A stretch of 64,000 nt of DNA, from contig JAOHFM010000001.1 in the NCBI GenBank assembly GCA_028098005.1, forward strand, positions 40,396 to 104,395, given 5' to 3'. A program made the translations under genes and the position numbers. Below the pieces are notes generated by a model. The model searched no databases and was not told the origin of the DNA. It saw only the letters and a list, made by a program, of their open reading frames with translations. Origin of the DNA: Psychrosphaera sp. (lineage in GTDB: Bacteria > Pseudomonadota > Gammaproteobacteria > Enterobacterales > Alteromonadaceae). Below, piece after piece: positions 20,074-28,754 of the stretch. The stretch's first letter is position 1, and each line of letters starts with the position of its first letter.

Positions 20074-21414
20074 CTACAAACGTCCAAAATCATTAAATAA
20101 GGCGATTCCCATAATCATGAACAGTGCAATTGCACCGAACCGGAATCCCATTTCCTGTACCCTTTCAGAGACAGGCTTTCCTCTAATAAGTTCAATAATA
20201 AAATACATTAAGTGACCGCCATCTAATACCGGAAGGGGTAAAAGATTCACCACACCTAAGTTGACGCTAATTAACGCCATAAAACTTATGAAATATACGA
20301 AACCGCTCTGTGCACTAATTCCTGCACCTTGCGCTATGGCTATTGGCCCACTCAGGTTTTCTAAACCGATGGCACCAGTAACAAACTTACCAATCATATT
20401 AAACGTGAGTTTTATTAAGTCCCATGTTTTAACAAAAGACTGACTGACAGCGGGCAAAATAGCATATTGATTAGTAAATACATAGTCTTTTGGCCACTCT
20501 TCATATTTTGGAGCAACCCCTAGGTAGCCACTTGAAAAACCTTCAAGTGTCGGCCTGTTTAATGGCGTAACAGTGAGGGTTTGTAAGTTGCCTTTGCGCA
20601 GAACCTTAACTTCAATAACTTTGTCTGCCGAATTGGTAATAACTTCTACAGCTTGTGACCAGGATTTAAGTTCACTCTTGTTGAACGATACAAGTACATC
20701 TCCTACCAAAAATCCGGCGGCATAAGCAGGGCCGGCTTCATCGATGTAGTTTAATGTGAGGGATGGTTCCGGAGAGAAAGGGGTAAACCCTAAAGAAGAA
20801 AACAACTCTCCCTCTTCCACTTTCCAATCATCGGTTTTAACACTAATAGAAAGCTCTTTGTCATTTCGAATTACTGACATTGGAATGGACGGATTGCCGA
20901 TTTGGTCAATTAGTTTGTATTGAACTGACGACCAGTCATTAACACTATCTTGGTCTATTTTGATAACTAAATCATTTTTTAGTAGTCCGGCTTCCGCCGC
21001 CGCTGAATTTTCTTTAATATCGCCAATGACAGGCTTAACCGCCGGTACGCCAATTAACAACATAATAAAAATTAACACCGCTGCAAAAATGAAGTTAGCT
21101 AAAGGCCCGGCAGCTACAATAGAAATTCTTCTAAGCACGTGTTTTTGGTCGAATGATACCGATTTTTTATGCGCCGGAACGTCATCAACTCGACCATCAA
21201 GCATTCTAACGTATCCACCTAAGGGTATTAGTCCAATCACATATTCAGTACCATTTTTGCCAACCCAAGAGTAAATAGGCTTACCAAAACCAATCGCAAA
21301 GCGAAGGACTTCAACTCCATTTTTACGAGCAACCCAATAGTGTCCGTACTCGTGAACAAAAACCAATATACCCAGGGCGACTAAAAAGCTTACTACGTTT
21401 ATTAATATGTCCAT
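20074..21414 (-). CDS. rseP: Site-2 protease RseP
   Basis: 446 aa inner-membrane zinc protease. It makes the second cut in anti-sigma factor RseA and so controls the sigma-E envelope stress response; it also removes signal-peptide remnants. HEYGH in the first membrane segment (His21, Glu22, His25) supplies metal ligands; two PDZ domains lie at about 115-320; the third ligand is the Asp in LPLPVLDGGHL near the C-terminus. Its ATG overlaps the dxr stop (TAATG), so translation is coupled. The following bamA makes this an envelope-stress cluster. Confidence 0.97.
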   Translation of the reverse strand: MDILINVVSFLVALGILVFVHEYGHYWVARKNGVEVLRFAIGFGKPIYSWVGKNGTEYVIGLIPLGGYVRMLDGRVDDVPAHKKSVSFDQKHVLRRISIVAAGPLANFIFAAVLIFIMLLIGVPAVKPVIGDIKENSAAAEAGLLKNDLVIKIDQDSVNDWSSVQYKLIDQIGNPSIPMSVIRNDKELSISVKTDDWKVEEGELFSSLGFTPFSPEPSLTLNYIDEAGPAYAAGFLVGDVLVSFNKSELKSWSQAVEVITNSADKVIEVKVLRKGNLQTLTVTPLNRPTLEGFSSGYLGVAPKYEEWPKDYVFTNQYAILPAVSQSFVKTWDLIKLTFNMIGKFVTGAIGLENLSGPIAIAQGAGISAQSGFVYFISFMALISVNLGVVNLLPLPVLDGGHLMYFIIELIRGKPVSERVQEMGFRFGAIALFMIMGIALFNDFGRL

Positions 21415-22604
21415 TAAGCTGTTATTCCCTTAGCAATTTTCTCTAAAGCTAACTGTCTTGTTTGGTTATCCAATAACAAAATATCATCAATGGACTCTGG
21501 CTTCTTATTACCTAATTGTTCTAAACACCATTCGTTCAATTTCCCAATATCAGTGAAGGATACTTGTTGTTGTAAGAAAGCTTCTACGGCAATTTCATTA
21601 CTGGCATTTAAAACGGTTGTTGCCCCTTGTCCTAGTTTTGATGCCTCAAGCGCGAGTCTTAAATTAGGAAAACGTTCAAAATCTGGATCACAGAATGTAA
21701 AGCTAGCCAACTTAGTAAAATCTAAAGGCTCCACACCCGATGCTATTCTATTTGGATAAGCTAACGAATGCGCTATTGGCGTACGCATATCAGGTTGTCC
21801 CATTTGCGCAAGTACTGATCCATCAGTGTAGGAAACCATAGAGTGGATGATGCTTTGAGGGTGCACAACAACTTTTATTTGTTCAAATGATGCGTTGAAT
21901 AGCAGACGAGCTTCAACAAACTCTAAGCCTTTGTTCATCATTGTTGCCGAGTCGACTGATATTTTAGCGCCCATACTCCAGTTAGGGTGAGCAACCGCTA
22001 GTTCTGGGGTAATACAATCAAACTGGTCCATTGGCCTATTTAAAAATGGACCACCGGATCCAGTTAGCAGAATTTGTTCGACACCTGACGCTTTTAATTC
22101 TCCGCCCTGCTGAACTTCAAGCGGTAAGGACTGAAATATTGCGTTGTGCTCACTATCTACCGGTAACAGTTCCGCGTTATTTTCTCTAACCGCATCTAAG
22201 AACAATTGGCCACTCATGACCAAGGCTTCTTTGTTTGCTAAACAGATTCTTTTGCCCGATTTAGCCGCTGCCATGGTTGGAACTAACCCTGCGCCACCAA
22301 CAATGGCTGCCATAACGATATCAACACGATCATCACTGGCAACGTCTACAAGACCTTGTTCTCCACTCTTAACTGAAGTAGACAAGCCTAGCTTGTTAAG
22401 TTCGTCCTGTAGGGCTTGTGCCGCTTTTTCATTAGCCATAACCGCATATGTCGGGCTAAAGGCCTGACAAATTTTGACCATACCATCAACATTGGTATTG
22501 CCCGTAACGGCAAAGAGAGAATATTGTGATAAATGGCGAGACATAACATCTAACGTCGATAAACCTATAGAGCCTGTCGCGCCTAAAATAGTGATGAATT
22601 GCAT
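21414..22604 (-). CDS. dxr: 1-deoxy-D-xylulose 5-phosphate reductoisomerase
   Basis: 396 aa. Second step of the MEP isoprenoid pathway: rearrangement and NADPH-dependent reduction of DXP to MEP. The NADPH-binding GATGSIG is at 8-14, the metal and substrate region at NKEALVMSG and [11 protein letters not shown], and the flexible loop around the [13 protein letters not shown] segment, all intact. It works with dxs (plus strand, 52979) in the same window. Its stop overlaps the rseP start by one base; the cdsA stop is 9 nt upstream. Confidence 0.97.
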   Translation of the reverse strand: MQFITILGATGSIGLSTLDVMSRHLSQYSLFAVTGNTNVDGMVKICQAFSPTYAVMANEKAAQALQDELNKLGLSTSVKSGEQGLVDVASDDRVDIVMAAIVGGAGLVPTMAAAKSGKRICLANKEALVMSGQLFLDAVRENNAELLPVDSEHNAIFQSLPLEVQQGGELKASGVEQILLTGSGGPFLNRPMDQFDCITPELAVAHPNWSMGAKISVDSATMMNKGLEFVEARLLFNASFEQIKVVVHPQSIIHSMVSYTDGSVLAQMGQPDMRTPIAHSLAYPNRIASGVEPLDFTKLASFTFCDPDFERFPNLRLALEASKLGQGATTVLNASNEIAVEAFLQQQVSFTDIGKLNEWCLEQLGNKKPESIDDILLLDNQTRQLALEKIAKGITA

Positions 22605-22613
22605 CAGTACAAC

Positions 22614-23480
22614 TTATAGATAGAAGTGGCTAAAAAACACTAGGAATACAGGCATCGCTGCCGTCAGAGAGTCTATTCTATCGAGCAGCCCACCATGACC
22701 TGGAAGAATGTTTCCACTGTCTTTAATTCCTGCGTCGCGTTTAAGCATACTTTCGCTTAAGTCACCAAAAGCCGAAACAACGCCAATAACGATACAACAG
22801 GCCGTTAACGCTATCCAATTGGCAAAGTCTATTTCGTTATTCCAAAGGACAACTAAGGTAAGAACAACAACAGCAAACATACCGCCCAAAAAGCCCTCTA
22901 TCGTTTTTCCAGGACTTACGTTTGGCATCAATTTATGGCTACCAAACTTTTTACCCGCAAAATAAGCGCCAATATCGGCAGACCAAACAATGCTAAATAC
23001 AAATAAGGCCAACCAAGCACCGCTGTCTTTATCAAGTAAGTAATGGTATTCACGGATTGTGAGAAGCGCTAACCAAGCCGGTACTAATGTTAAGTAACCA
23101 AACACGGCTTTAACAACAGGTTGATGCTGCCAGACTCTATTTCCACGCGGATAAATCAATACTAAAATTGAACTAATGGTCCACCAGACGCAGGCTAATA
23201 CCATAATTAAATAGTTATTCTCAGTTAACTGGCCGGTTAATGTCCATAGTGAGAAATCTAAGTAACCAGCATACAACGCTATGCCCGCAGCAACTGACCC
23301 TGCTGCATACAATAACTGATATTTAAGTTTGGAGATTTCCGCAAATTTGCTCCACTCATAAGCGCCGTAACCAAACACAGCTAATGATGCCCACGCAAAC
23401 CAGTCAAATGGCATAGTAAATAATGCTGATAATAAAATTGCAGCTAAAATCACTGCGGTAATAATACGTTGTTTTAACAA
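22614..23480 (-). CDS. cdsA: Phosphatidate cytidylyltransferase
   Basis: 288 aa, polytopic inner-membrane enzyme making CDP-diacylglycerol from phosphatidate and CTP, the branch-point precursor of all the cell's phospholipids. About eight hydrophobic segments are visible. The CDS signature near the C-terminus (SAFGDLSESMLKRDAGIKD, then GHGGLLDRIDSL) carries the metal-binding Asp residues. It lies 15 nt after uppS and 9 nt before dxr. Confidence 0.96.
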   Translation of the reverse strand: MLKQRIITAVILAAILLSALFTMPFDWFAWASLAVFGYGAYEWSKFAEISKLKYQLLYAAGSVAAGIALYAGYLDFSLWTLTGQLTENNYLIMVLACVWWTISSILVLIYPRGNRVWQHQPVVKAVFGYLTLVPAWLALLTIREYHYLLDKDSGAWLALFVFSIVWSADIGAYFAGKKFGSHKLMPNVSPGKTIEGFLGGMFAVVVLTLVVLWNNEIDFANWIALTACCIVIGVVSAFGDLSESMLKRDAGIKDSGNILPGHGGLLDRIDSLTAAMPVFLVFFSHFYL

Positions 23481-23495
23481 ACTAATTTCCCAATT

Positions 23496-24266
23496 TTAAA
23501 TTTCGTTCTGTTTAATCTGTTCGCCAGTTAGCCCGAAGCGACGTTCTGTCCCAGCAAAGGCCTCAACGGCTTGTGCAAAGCTAAGTTGATCAAAGTCTGG
23601 CCAGTAAACAGAGGTGAAGTGGAGTTCAGCATACGCCAACTGCCATAATAAGAAGTTACTTATGCGAGACTCTCCGCCAGTGCGCACTAACAAATCCAGT
23701 TCTGGCTGATCAGCCAAACACATGTATTTGCCAAGCAAGGTCTCGTCAATATCATTTGCATCTAATTTACCTGACTGAACATCATTGGCAATACTTTTTG
23801 TTGCATTGGCAATATCCCAACGACCACCATAATTGGCAGCAACGTTAAGCGTAAGCCCTGTATTTGCTTCTGTCATTTGATGTGCAGAAATAACTTTCTT
23901 TTGAATTTTGTCACTAAAAGCAGAAATGTCGCCCACTATTTTTAAGCGCACGTTATTTTTATGAAGCGTATTCACTTCTCGAGTCAAAACCAGCATGAAT
24001 AGCTCCATCAGACCACTGACTTCGTCTTCTGGTCTTTTCCAATTTTCACTAGAAAAAGCGAATAGAGTTAACGATTTCACACCTACTTTTCGGGCAAAAC
24101 GAACCGCTTCTCGAACAGCGTCAACGCCCTTCTTGTGCCCATATACTCTAGGCATTCCTTTCTGTTGCGCCCAACGTCCATTACCATCCATAATAATACC
24201 AACGTGCTGTGGTATTGAAGATGAATAGTGTTCTAGGACTTGATCTACAACGTTACTTTTTGCCAT
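23496..24266 (-). CDS. uppS: Undecaprenyl diphosphate synthase (cis-prenyltransferase)
   Basis: 256 aa. Adds eight isoprene units to farnesyl diphosphate to make the C55 lipid carrier for peptidoglycan and O-antigen. The catalytic Asp27 is in [10 protein letters not shown], and the C-terminal signature [20 protein letters not shown] is present. It links the isoprenoid genes of this window (dxs, ispA, dxr) to envelope synthesis. It follows frr after a strong terminator-like hairpin, and cdsA follows after 15 nt. Confidence 0.96.
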   Translation of the reverse strand: MAKSNVVDQVLEHYSSSIPQHVGIIMDGNGRWAQQKGMPRVYGHKKGVDAVREAVRFARKVGVKSLTLFAFSSENWKRPEDEVSGLMELFMLVLTREVNTLHKNNVRLKIVGDISAFSDKIQKKVISAHQMTEANTGLTLNVAANYGGRWDIANATKSIANDVQSGKLDANDIDETLLGKYMCLADQPELDLLVRTGGESRISNFLLWQLAYAELHFTSVYWPDFDQLSFAQAVEAFAGTERRFGLTGEQIKQNEI

Positions 24267-24286
24267 TTTAAAACCTACATGATAAT

Positions 24287-24322
24287 AAAAACGCCGTGAG
24301 CTCGAACTGCAACGGCGTTTTT
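24287..24322 (-). terminator. Intrinsic terminator between frr and uppS
   Basis: ACGCCGT and ACGGCGT arms flanked by A and T runs on both sides, so the hairpin can work in either direction; on the minus strand it lies in the frr-uppS gap. Confidence 0.75.
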
Positions 24323-24344
24323 ACTTAACTTATTGAGTTATGGA

Positions 24345-24902
24345 TTATATTTCCATCAACTCTTTTTCTTTTGTCGCTACTATCGCATCAATTACTTTCA
24401 TTTTTGCGTCAGTCAACTTCTGAATTTCGTCTTCTGATTGACGAGCTTCATCTTCAGAAATGTCCTTGTCTTTTAATAGTGATTTAATATCGCCATTAGC
24501 GTCACGGCGAATGTTACGAACCGCTACACGACCACCCTCAACTTCACCTTTAACAACTTTAACTAAATCGCGACGACGCTCTTCAGTTAATGGAGGAAGT
24601 GGGATGCGAATTACCGAGCCTGCCGACATAGGGTTTAAACCTAAGTCAGATTTCATGATTGCTTTCTCTACCGCTTGAGACAATGACTTATCAAAAACAG
24701 TTAATGAAAGCGTACGGTTATCTTCTATCGTTACATTCGCTACCTGATTAAGTGGCGTATCTGCACCGTAATAAGAAACCTGAATACCGTCAAGTAGGCT
24801 TGGGTGTGCACGGCCTGTACGAATTTTATTTAATTGAGACTGAAGCGACTCAATACTTTTGTCCATGCGAATGGCTGCATCTTTTTGAATTTCATCTAAC
24901 AC
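24345..24902 (-). CDS. frr: Ribosome recycling factor
   Basis: 185 aa, the exact size of the family. With EF-G it splits the post-termination ribosome. The N-terminal helix region [20 protein letters not shown] and the [13 protein letters not shown] segment are diagnostic, and the three-helix bundle with the small beta domain around residues 30-105 is recognisable. It lies between pyrH (25-nt gap) and uppS in the standard order. Confidence 0.97.
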   Translation of the reverse strand: MLDEIQKDAAIRMDKSIESLQSQLNKIRTGRAHPSLLDGIQVSYYGADTPLNQVANVTIEDNRTLSLTVFDKSLSQAVEKAIMKSDLGLNPMSAGSVIRIPLPPLTEERRRDLVKVVKGEVEGGRVAVRNIRRDANGDIKSLLKDKDISEDEARQSEDEIQKLTDAKMKVIDAIVATKEKELMEI

Positions 24903-24927
24903 AGTAAATATCCTTCGATTAATTCTA

Positions 24928-25656
24928 TTATTTATCTAGTTTAGTAACAATTGTGCCTTCATCTTCGCCCATGATTACACGCTTTAGCGCGCCAGGCTTG
25001 TTCATATTGAACACACAAATAGGAATATTATGGTCTCTAGCTAGAGTGAATGCAGCTAAATCCATTACTTTTAATTCTTTTTCAATTACGTCTTGGTAAT
25101 CAAGCTCTCTGTACAACGTTGCTTCTGGATCTTTAACAGGGTCAGCGGAAAATACACCATCAACCTTCGTTGCTTTTAAAACAACATCCGCTTCAATTTC
25201 TATTCCACGCAAACAAGCAGCTGAATCCGTTGTAAAAAATGGATTGCCAGTACCTGCTGAAAAAATTACCACTCGACCACTTTTAAGCAAGCTAATGCCT
25301 TCAGCCCAAGAGTAATCGTCGCAAACACCTTTTAACGGGATAGCTGACATTAAGCGAGCGTTTACATGCGCTCTGTGCAATGCGTCACGCATTGCAAGAC
25401 CATTCATTACCGTTGCTAACATACCCATATGGTCGCCAACAACGCGATTCATGCCGGCTTCAGCTAATGGTGCACCACGAAAGATATTTCCGCCGCCTAA
25501 AACGACACCAACTTGGATATCTTGTTCAACAAGCTCTTTAATTTCTTGAGCCATGCGGTCTAAAACTTTTGGGTCAATCCCAAAACCTTCATCGCCTACT
25601 AAGGCTTCCCCGCTAAGTTTCAATAAGATGCGTCTATAAACTGGCTTTGTGCTCAT
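24928..25656 (-). CDS. pyrH: UMP kinase
   Basis: 242 aa amino-acid-kinase-fold enzyme, phosphorylating UMP to UDP with ATP and regulated by GTP and [20 protein letters not shown] (phosphate-binding), GGGNIFRG and [13 protein letters not shown] motifs are all present. Stands after tsf, separated by a good terminator hairpin, and before frr. Confidence 0.97.
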   Translation of the reverse strand: MSTKPVYRRILLKLSGEALVGDEGFGIDPKVLDRMAQEIKELVEQDIQVGVVLGGGNIFRGAPLAEAGMNRVVGDHMGMLATVMNGLAMRDALHRAHVNARLMSAIPLKGVCDDYSWAEGISLLKSGRVVIFSAGTGNPFFTTDSAACLRGIEIEADVVLKATKVDGVFSADPVKDPEATLYRELDYQDVIEKELKVMDLAAFTLARDHNIPICVFNMNKPGALKRVIMGEDEGTIVTKLDK

Positions 25657-25731
25657 TAAGGCTCCCGATAAGATTTAACAGAGGTGCAAATTGCGGCGTA
25701 TTCTATGCCAAAACGAGATAATTTACAAAAC

Positions 25732-25768
25732 AAAAAAAACCGCAATAGGTTGCCCCATTACGGTTTCT
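25732..25768 (-). terminator. Intrinsic terminator between tsf and pyrH
   Basis: AACCG-type arms (AACCGTAATGGGG against CCTATTGCGGTT with two mismatches) followed by eight T on the minus strand. Confidence 0.75.
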
Positions 25769-25793
25769 TTTTAACTGTTAAGCGCTTAGTTAA

Positions 25794-26645
25794 TTAAGCG
25801 TTTTTAGCAGCTTCGATTTGTGCAGCAACTTCAGCAGCAAAATCTTCTTCTTTTTTCTCGATGCCTTCGCCTACTTCTAAACGAACGAATGAAGATACAG
25901 AAGCACCTTTTTCTTTAAGGATTTCGCCAACAGACTTTTTAGGTTCCATGATGAATGCTTGACCAGTAAGAGAAATCTCACCAGTAAATTTCTTCATACG
26001 ACCTGTAACCATTTTCTCAGCGATTTCAGCAGGCTTGCCTTCGTTCATCGCGATTTCGATTTGGATACGCTTTTCGTTTTCAACAACATCAGCAGGAACG
26101 TCAGTTGGGTTAACGAATTCTGGCTTGCTTGCAGCAACGTGCATAGCGATGTGCTTAAGTGTTTCTTCAGAACCTTCACCAGCAACAACAACACCAATTT
26201 TTTCGCCGTGACGGTAAGAAGCTAAAGCAGCGCCTTGAACGTACTGAAGACGACGAACATTCATGTTCTCACCAATTTTAGCAACTAACGCAACACGCTC
26301 TTCTTCGAACTTTTCTTTAAGTGCGTCGATAGTTGTTACTTCAGCAATCGCCGCGTCAGCAACTTTGTTAGCAAATGCTAAGAAGCTTGCATCTTTAGCA
26401 ACGAAGTCTGTTTGACAGTTAACTTCAACTAAAACAGCAGCGCCGTTGTTTTCTTTGATGATGATCGTACCTTCAGCAGCAATATTACCGGCTTTCTTAG
26501 CCGCTTTTGCTTGACCGTTTTTACGCATGTTTTCGATCGCTAAATCGATATCACCGTTAGTTTCAGTTAGGGCTTTTTTACAGTCCATCATGCCCGCGCC
26601 AGTGCGGTCACGAAGTTCTTTAACTAATGCAGCAGTTACTGCCAT
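25794..26645 (-). CDS. tsf: Elongation factor Ts
   Basis: 283 aa guanine-nucleotide exchange factor for EF-Tu. The N-terminal UBA-like domain carries [16 protein letters not shown], and the core domain shows the TDFVA motif that contacts EF-Tu. The size matches the gammaproteobacterial family. It lies downstream of rpsB with a 149-nt gap that holds a strong hairpin, as in E. coli. Confidence 0.98.
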   Translation of the reverse strand: MAVTAALVKELRDRTGAGMMDCKKALTETNGDIDLAIENMRKNGQAKAAKKAGNIAAEGTIIIKENNGAAVLVEVNCQTDFVAKDASFLAFANKVADAAIAEVTTIDALKEKFEEERVALVAKIGENMNVRRLQYVQGAALASYRHGEKIGVVVAGEGSEETLKHIAMHVAASKPEFVNPTDVPADVVENEKRIQIEIAMNEGKPAEIAEKMVTGRMKKFTGEISLTGQAFIMEPKKSVGEILKEKGASVSSFVRLEVGEGIEKKEEDFAAEVAAQIEAAKNA

Positions 26646-26718
26646 GGTCTTGTCCTCTAATTTGTATGATTATCGCTTGTCAGCATAAATGCCTTACAGC
26701 GCTAATTTATATAATTTG

Positions 26719-26744
26719 GAAAAGGGGTCATAAGTATGACCCCT
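26719..26744 (-). terminator. Hairpin/attenuator between rpsB and tsf
   Basis: Perfect ten-pair stem AGGGGTCATA / TATGACCCCT with a two-base loop as written, so probably a four-base loop with nine pairs or fewer in RNA. Only three or four T follow on the minus strand, so termination is probably partial. Confidence 0.6.
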
Positions 26745-26794
26745 AAAATTGTTGTAATGATTAAATCGGGATTAACGATTTATTACAGCAATTA

Positions 26795-27517
26795 TTATTC
26801 AGCTTCTACAAAATCTTCAGCTTGAACTTCGATGTTGTTAGAACGACCTTCTTTAATCGTTGCAGCAACAGATGAAGTGTATAACTGAATAGCGCGGATA
26901 GCGTCATCGTTACCAGGAACAACGTAGTCGATGTTATCTGGGTTCGAGTTTGTATCAACAACAGCAACAACAGGAATACCTAGGTTGTTTGCTTCAGCAA
27001 TTGCAATGTGCTCGTTGTCTGCATCAATGATGAAGATAACGTCAGGCAAACCGCCCATGTTTTTGATACCGCCAAGGCTCTTTTCAAGCTTTTCCATCTC
27101 ACGAGTACGCATCAAAGCTTCTTTTTTAGTAAGCTTCTCAAAAGTACCGTCGTCAGATTGTGCTTCCAAGTCTTTTAAACGCTTGATTGATTGACGAACT
27201 GTTTTCCAGTTAGTCAACATACCACCTAACCAACGGTGATTTACGTAGAATTGGTCGCTAGCAATTGCCGCTTCTTTGATTGCTTCGCTTGCCGCACGCT
27301 TTGTACCAACAAATAAAACTTTACCTTTACGCGCAGAAACAGACTTGATGAAATCAAGTGCTTCATTGAACATAGGAACAGTGCTTTCTAAGTTGATGAT
27401 ATGAACTTTGTTACGAGCGCCGAAAATGAAAGGTTTCATTTTAGGGTTCCAGTAACGAGTTTGGTGACCAAAGTGTACGCCAGCTTGTAGCATGTCACGC
27501 ATAGATACGTTTGCCAT
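26795..27517 (-). CDS. rpsB: 30S ribosomal protein S2
   Basis: 240 aa. Binds late in 30S assembly at the head-body hinge. The start [25 protein letters not shown] and the segment [13 protein letters not shown] are family signatures. First gene of the rpsB-tsf operon with a leader of about 215 nt, in keeping with autogenous control of rpsB-tsf by S2 known in gammaproteobacteria. Its codon use is that of a highly expressed gene. Confidence 0.98.
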   Translation of the reverse strand: MANVSMRDMLQAGVHFGHQTRYWNPKMKPFIFGARNKVHIINLESTVPMFNEALDFIKSVSARKGKVLFVGTKRAASEAIKEAAIASDQFYVNHRWLGGMLTNWKTVRQSIKRLKDLEAQSDDGTFEKLTKKEALMRTREMEKLEKSLGGIKNMGGLPDVIFIIDADNEHIAIAEANNLGIPVVAVVDTNSNPDNIDYVVPGNDDAIRAIQLYTSSVAATIKEGRSNNIEVQAEDFVEAE

Positions 27518-27732
27518 TTTTATAATCCTCTATTGGGGTTAGGCCTCCATATATCCCATTCCAATCCGACCGCTTCACTGTACAAAACAATGATTTGGCA
27601 CCCCGGAGAATGTGTCGATATATGTGTGTTATTTAAATTAAAGTTAAGTGTTGACCTATCAAACGATAGCCAACGTTCTTACCCATACAAAAATGATTTA
27701 AGGAAAACCTGAAAAAACCTTTGTAAAAATAA
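27518..27732 (-). promoter_or_regulatory. rpsB mRNA leader, probable S2 autoregulatory region
   Basis: The leader from the predicted promoter to the rpsB ATG is about 215 nt. It contains GC-rich segments (CCGGGGTGCC at about 27599-27608 and a GGAGGCCTAACCCC stretch near the start codon) in an otherwise AT-rich region, the kind of structured leader known for rpsB in gammaproteobacteria. I infer the function from position; I did not fold it. Confidence 0.5.
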
Positions 27733-27739
27733 GGCGCGC

Positions 27740-27769
27740 TTTATACCATATTACCCTTGTACAACACAA
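27740..27769 (-). promoter_or_regulatory. Sigma-70 promoter of rpsB-tsf
   Basis: On the minus strand TTGTGT, 18 nt, TATAAA, then the GC-rich discriminator GCGCGCC, a feature of growth-rate and ppGpp-controlled ribosomal promoters. The spacing is one above optimum. Confidence 0.55.
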
Positions 27770-27881
27770 CAAATTCACTCAAAAACTGTTCATTTTTTAA
27801 CATTTGTGTTCAAACAAGCGTTTCTTTGTCAGAATTACTAAGTAGAGTGAAAAGTGTTAATAATTAAATTGTGAGGGTTAT

Positions 27882-28673
27882 ATGGGTGCGATAATAAAAA
27901 CACCAGAACAAATAGAAAAAATGCGTATTGCAGGTCGATTAGCCTCTGAAGTGTTAGAAATGATTGAGCCTCATGTTAAGCCTGGTGTAACAACTGAAGA
28001 GTTAAATACTCTATGTCACAACTACATTGTTGATGTACAAGGTTGTATTCCTGCTCCATTAAATTATGGCCAACCACCATTTCCAAAATCAGTATGTACG
28101 TCGGTAAACCATGTCATATGCCATGGCATTCCTGACGACAAGCCGCTAAAAGAAGGCGACTGCGTAAATATTGATGTAACCGTCATTAAAGATGGGTTTC
28201 ATGGTGATACATCAAAAATGTTTTTTGTGGGCAAGCCGACCATTATGGCTGAACGTTTAGCCAAGGTAACGCAAGAGTGCTTGTATAAAGCTATTGAGCT
28301 TGTGAAGCCAGGTTGCCGTTTAGGCGATATTGGCTCAGTTATTCAAAAGCATGCTGAAGGTCATTCATACTCAGTTGTACGTGATTTTTGCGGCCACGGT
28401 ATTGGCGAAGGCTTCCACGAAGAACCTCAAATTGTTCATTATGGTCGACCTGGTACAGGTGAAGAGTTAAAAGAAGGCATGTGCTTTACAATAGAGCCTA
28501 TGATTAATGTAGGTACGCACAAGTTAAAAATATTGCCAGATCAGTGGACAGCCGTGACTAAAGATAGAAAGCTCTCTGCTCAATGGGAACATACATTGCT
28601 CGTCACTAAAAATGGCGTTGAAGTATTAACATTACGTTCGGATGAAGACTTCCCAAGAACAATAGAACACTAA
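27882..28673 (+). CDS. map: Methionine aminopeptidase, type I
   Basis: 263 aa. Removes the initiator Met after deformylation. The five metal ligands are in context: DVTVIKDGFHGD (two Asp), CGHGIGEGFHE (His), TIEPM (Glu) and QWEH (Glu), and the substrate-site His in HVICHGIP. GAGGG lies six nucleotides before the ATG. Divergent from rpsB, the same arrangement as in E. coli, and closed by a strong terminator. Confidence 0.97.
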   Translation: MGAIIKTPEQIEKMRIAGRLASEVLEMIEPHVKPGVTTEELNTLCHNYIVDVQGCIPAPLNYGQPPFPKSVCTSVNHVICHGIPDDKPLKEGDCVNIDVTVIKDGFHGDTSKMFFVGKPTIMAERLAKVTQECLYKAIELVKPGCRLGDIGSVIQKHAEGHSYSVVRDFCGHGIGEGFHEEPQIVHYGRPGTGEELKEGMCFTIEPMINVGTHKLKILPDQWTAVTKDRKLSAQWEHTLLVTKNGVEVLTLRSDEDFPRTIEH

Positions 28674-28682
28674 AAATAAACA

Positions 28683-28706
28683 GGAGCGATTATCGCTCCT
28701 TTTTTA
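28683..28706 (+). terminator. Intrinsic terminator after map
   Basis: GGAGCGA-TTA-TCGCTCC followed by six T, 10 nt after the map stop. Confidence 0.85.
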
Positions 28707-28754
28707 ATGCTGTAAGTTTGCCAGCAATAATAACTACTCGAGGCTAAAAACAAC

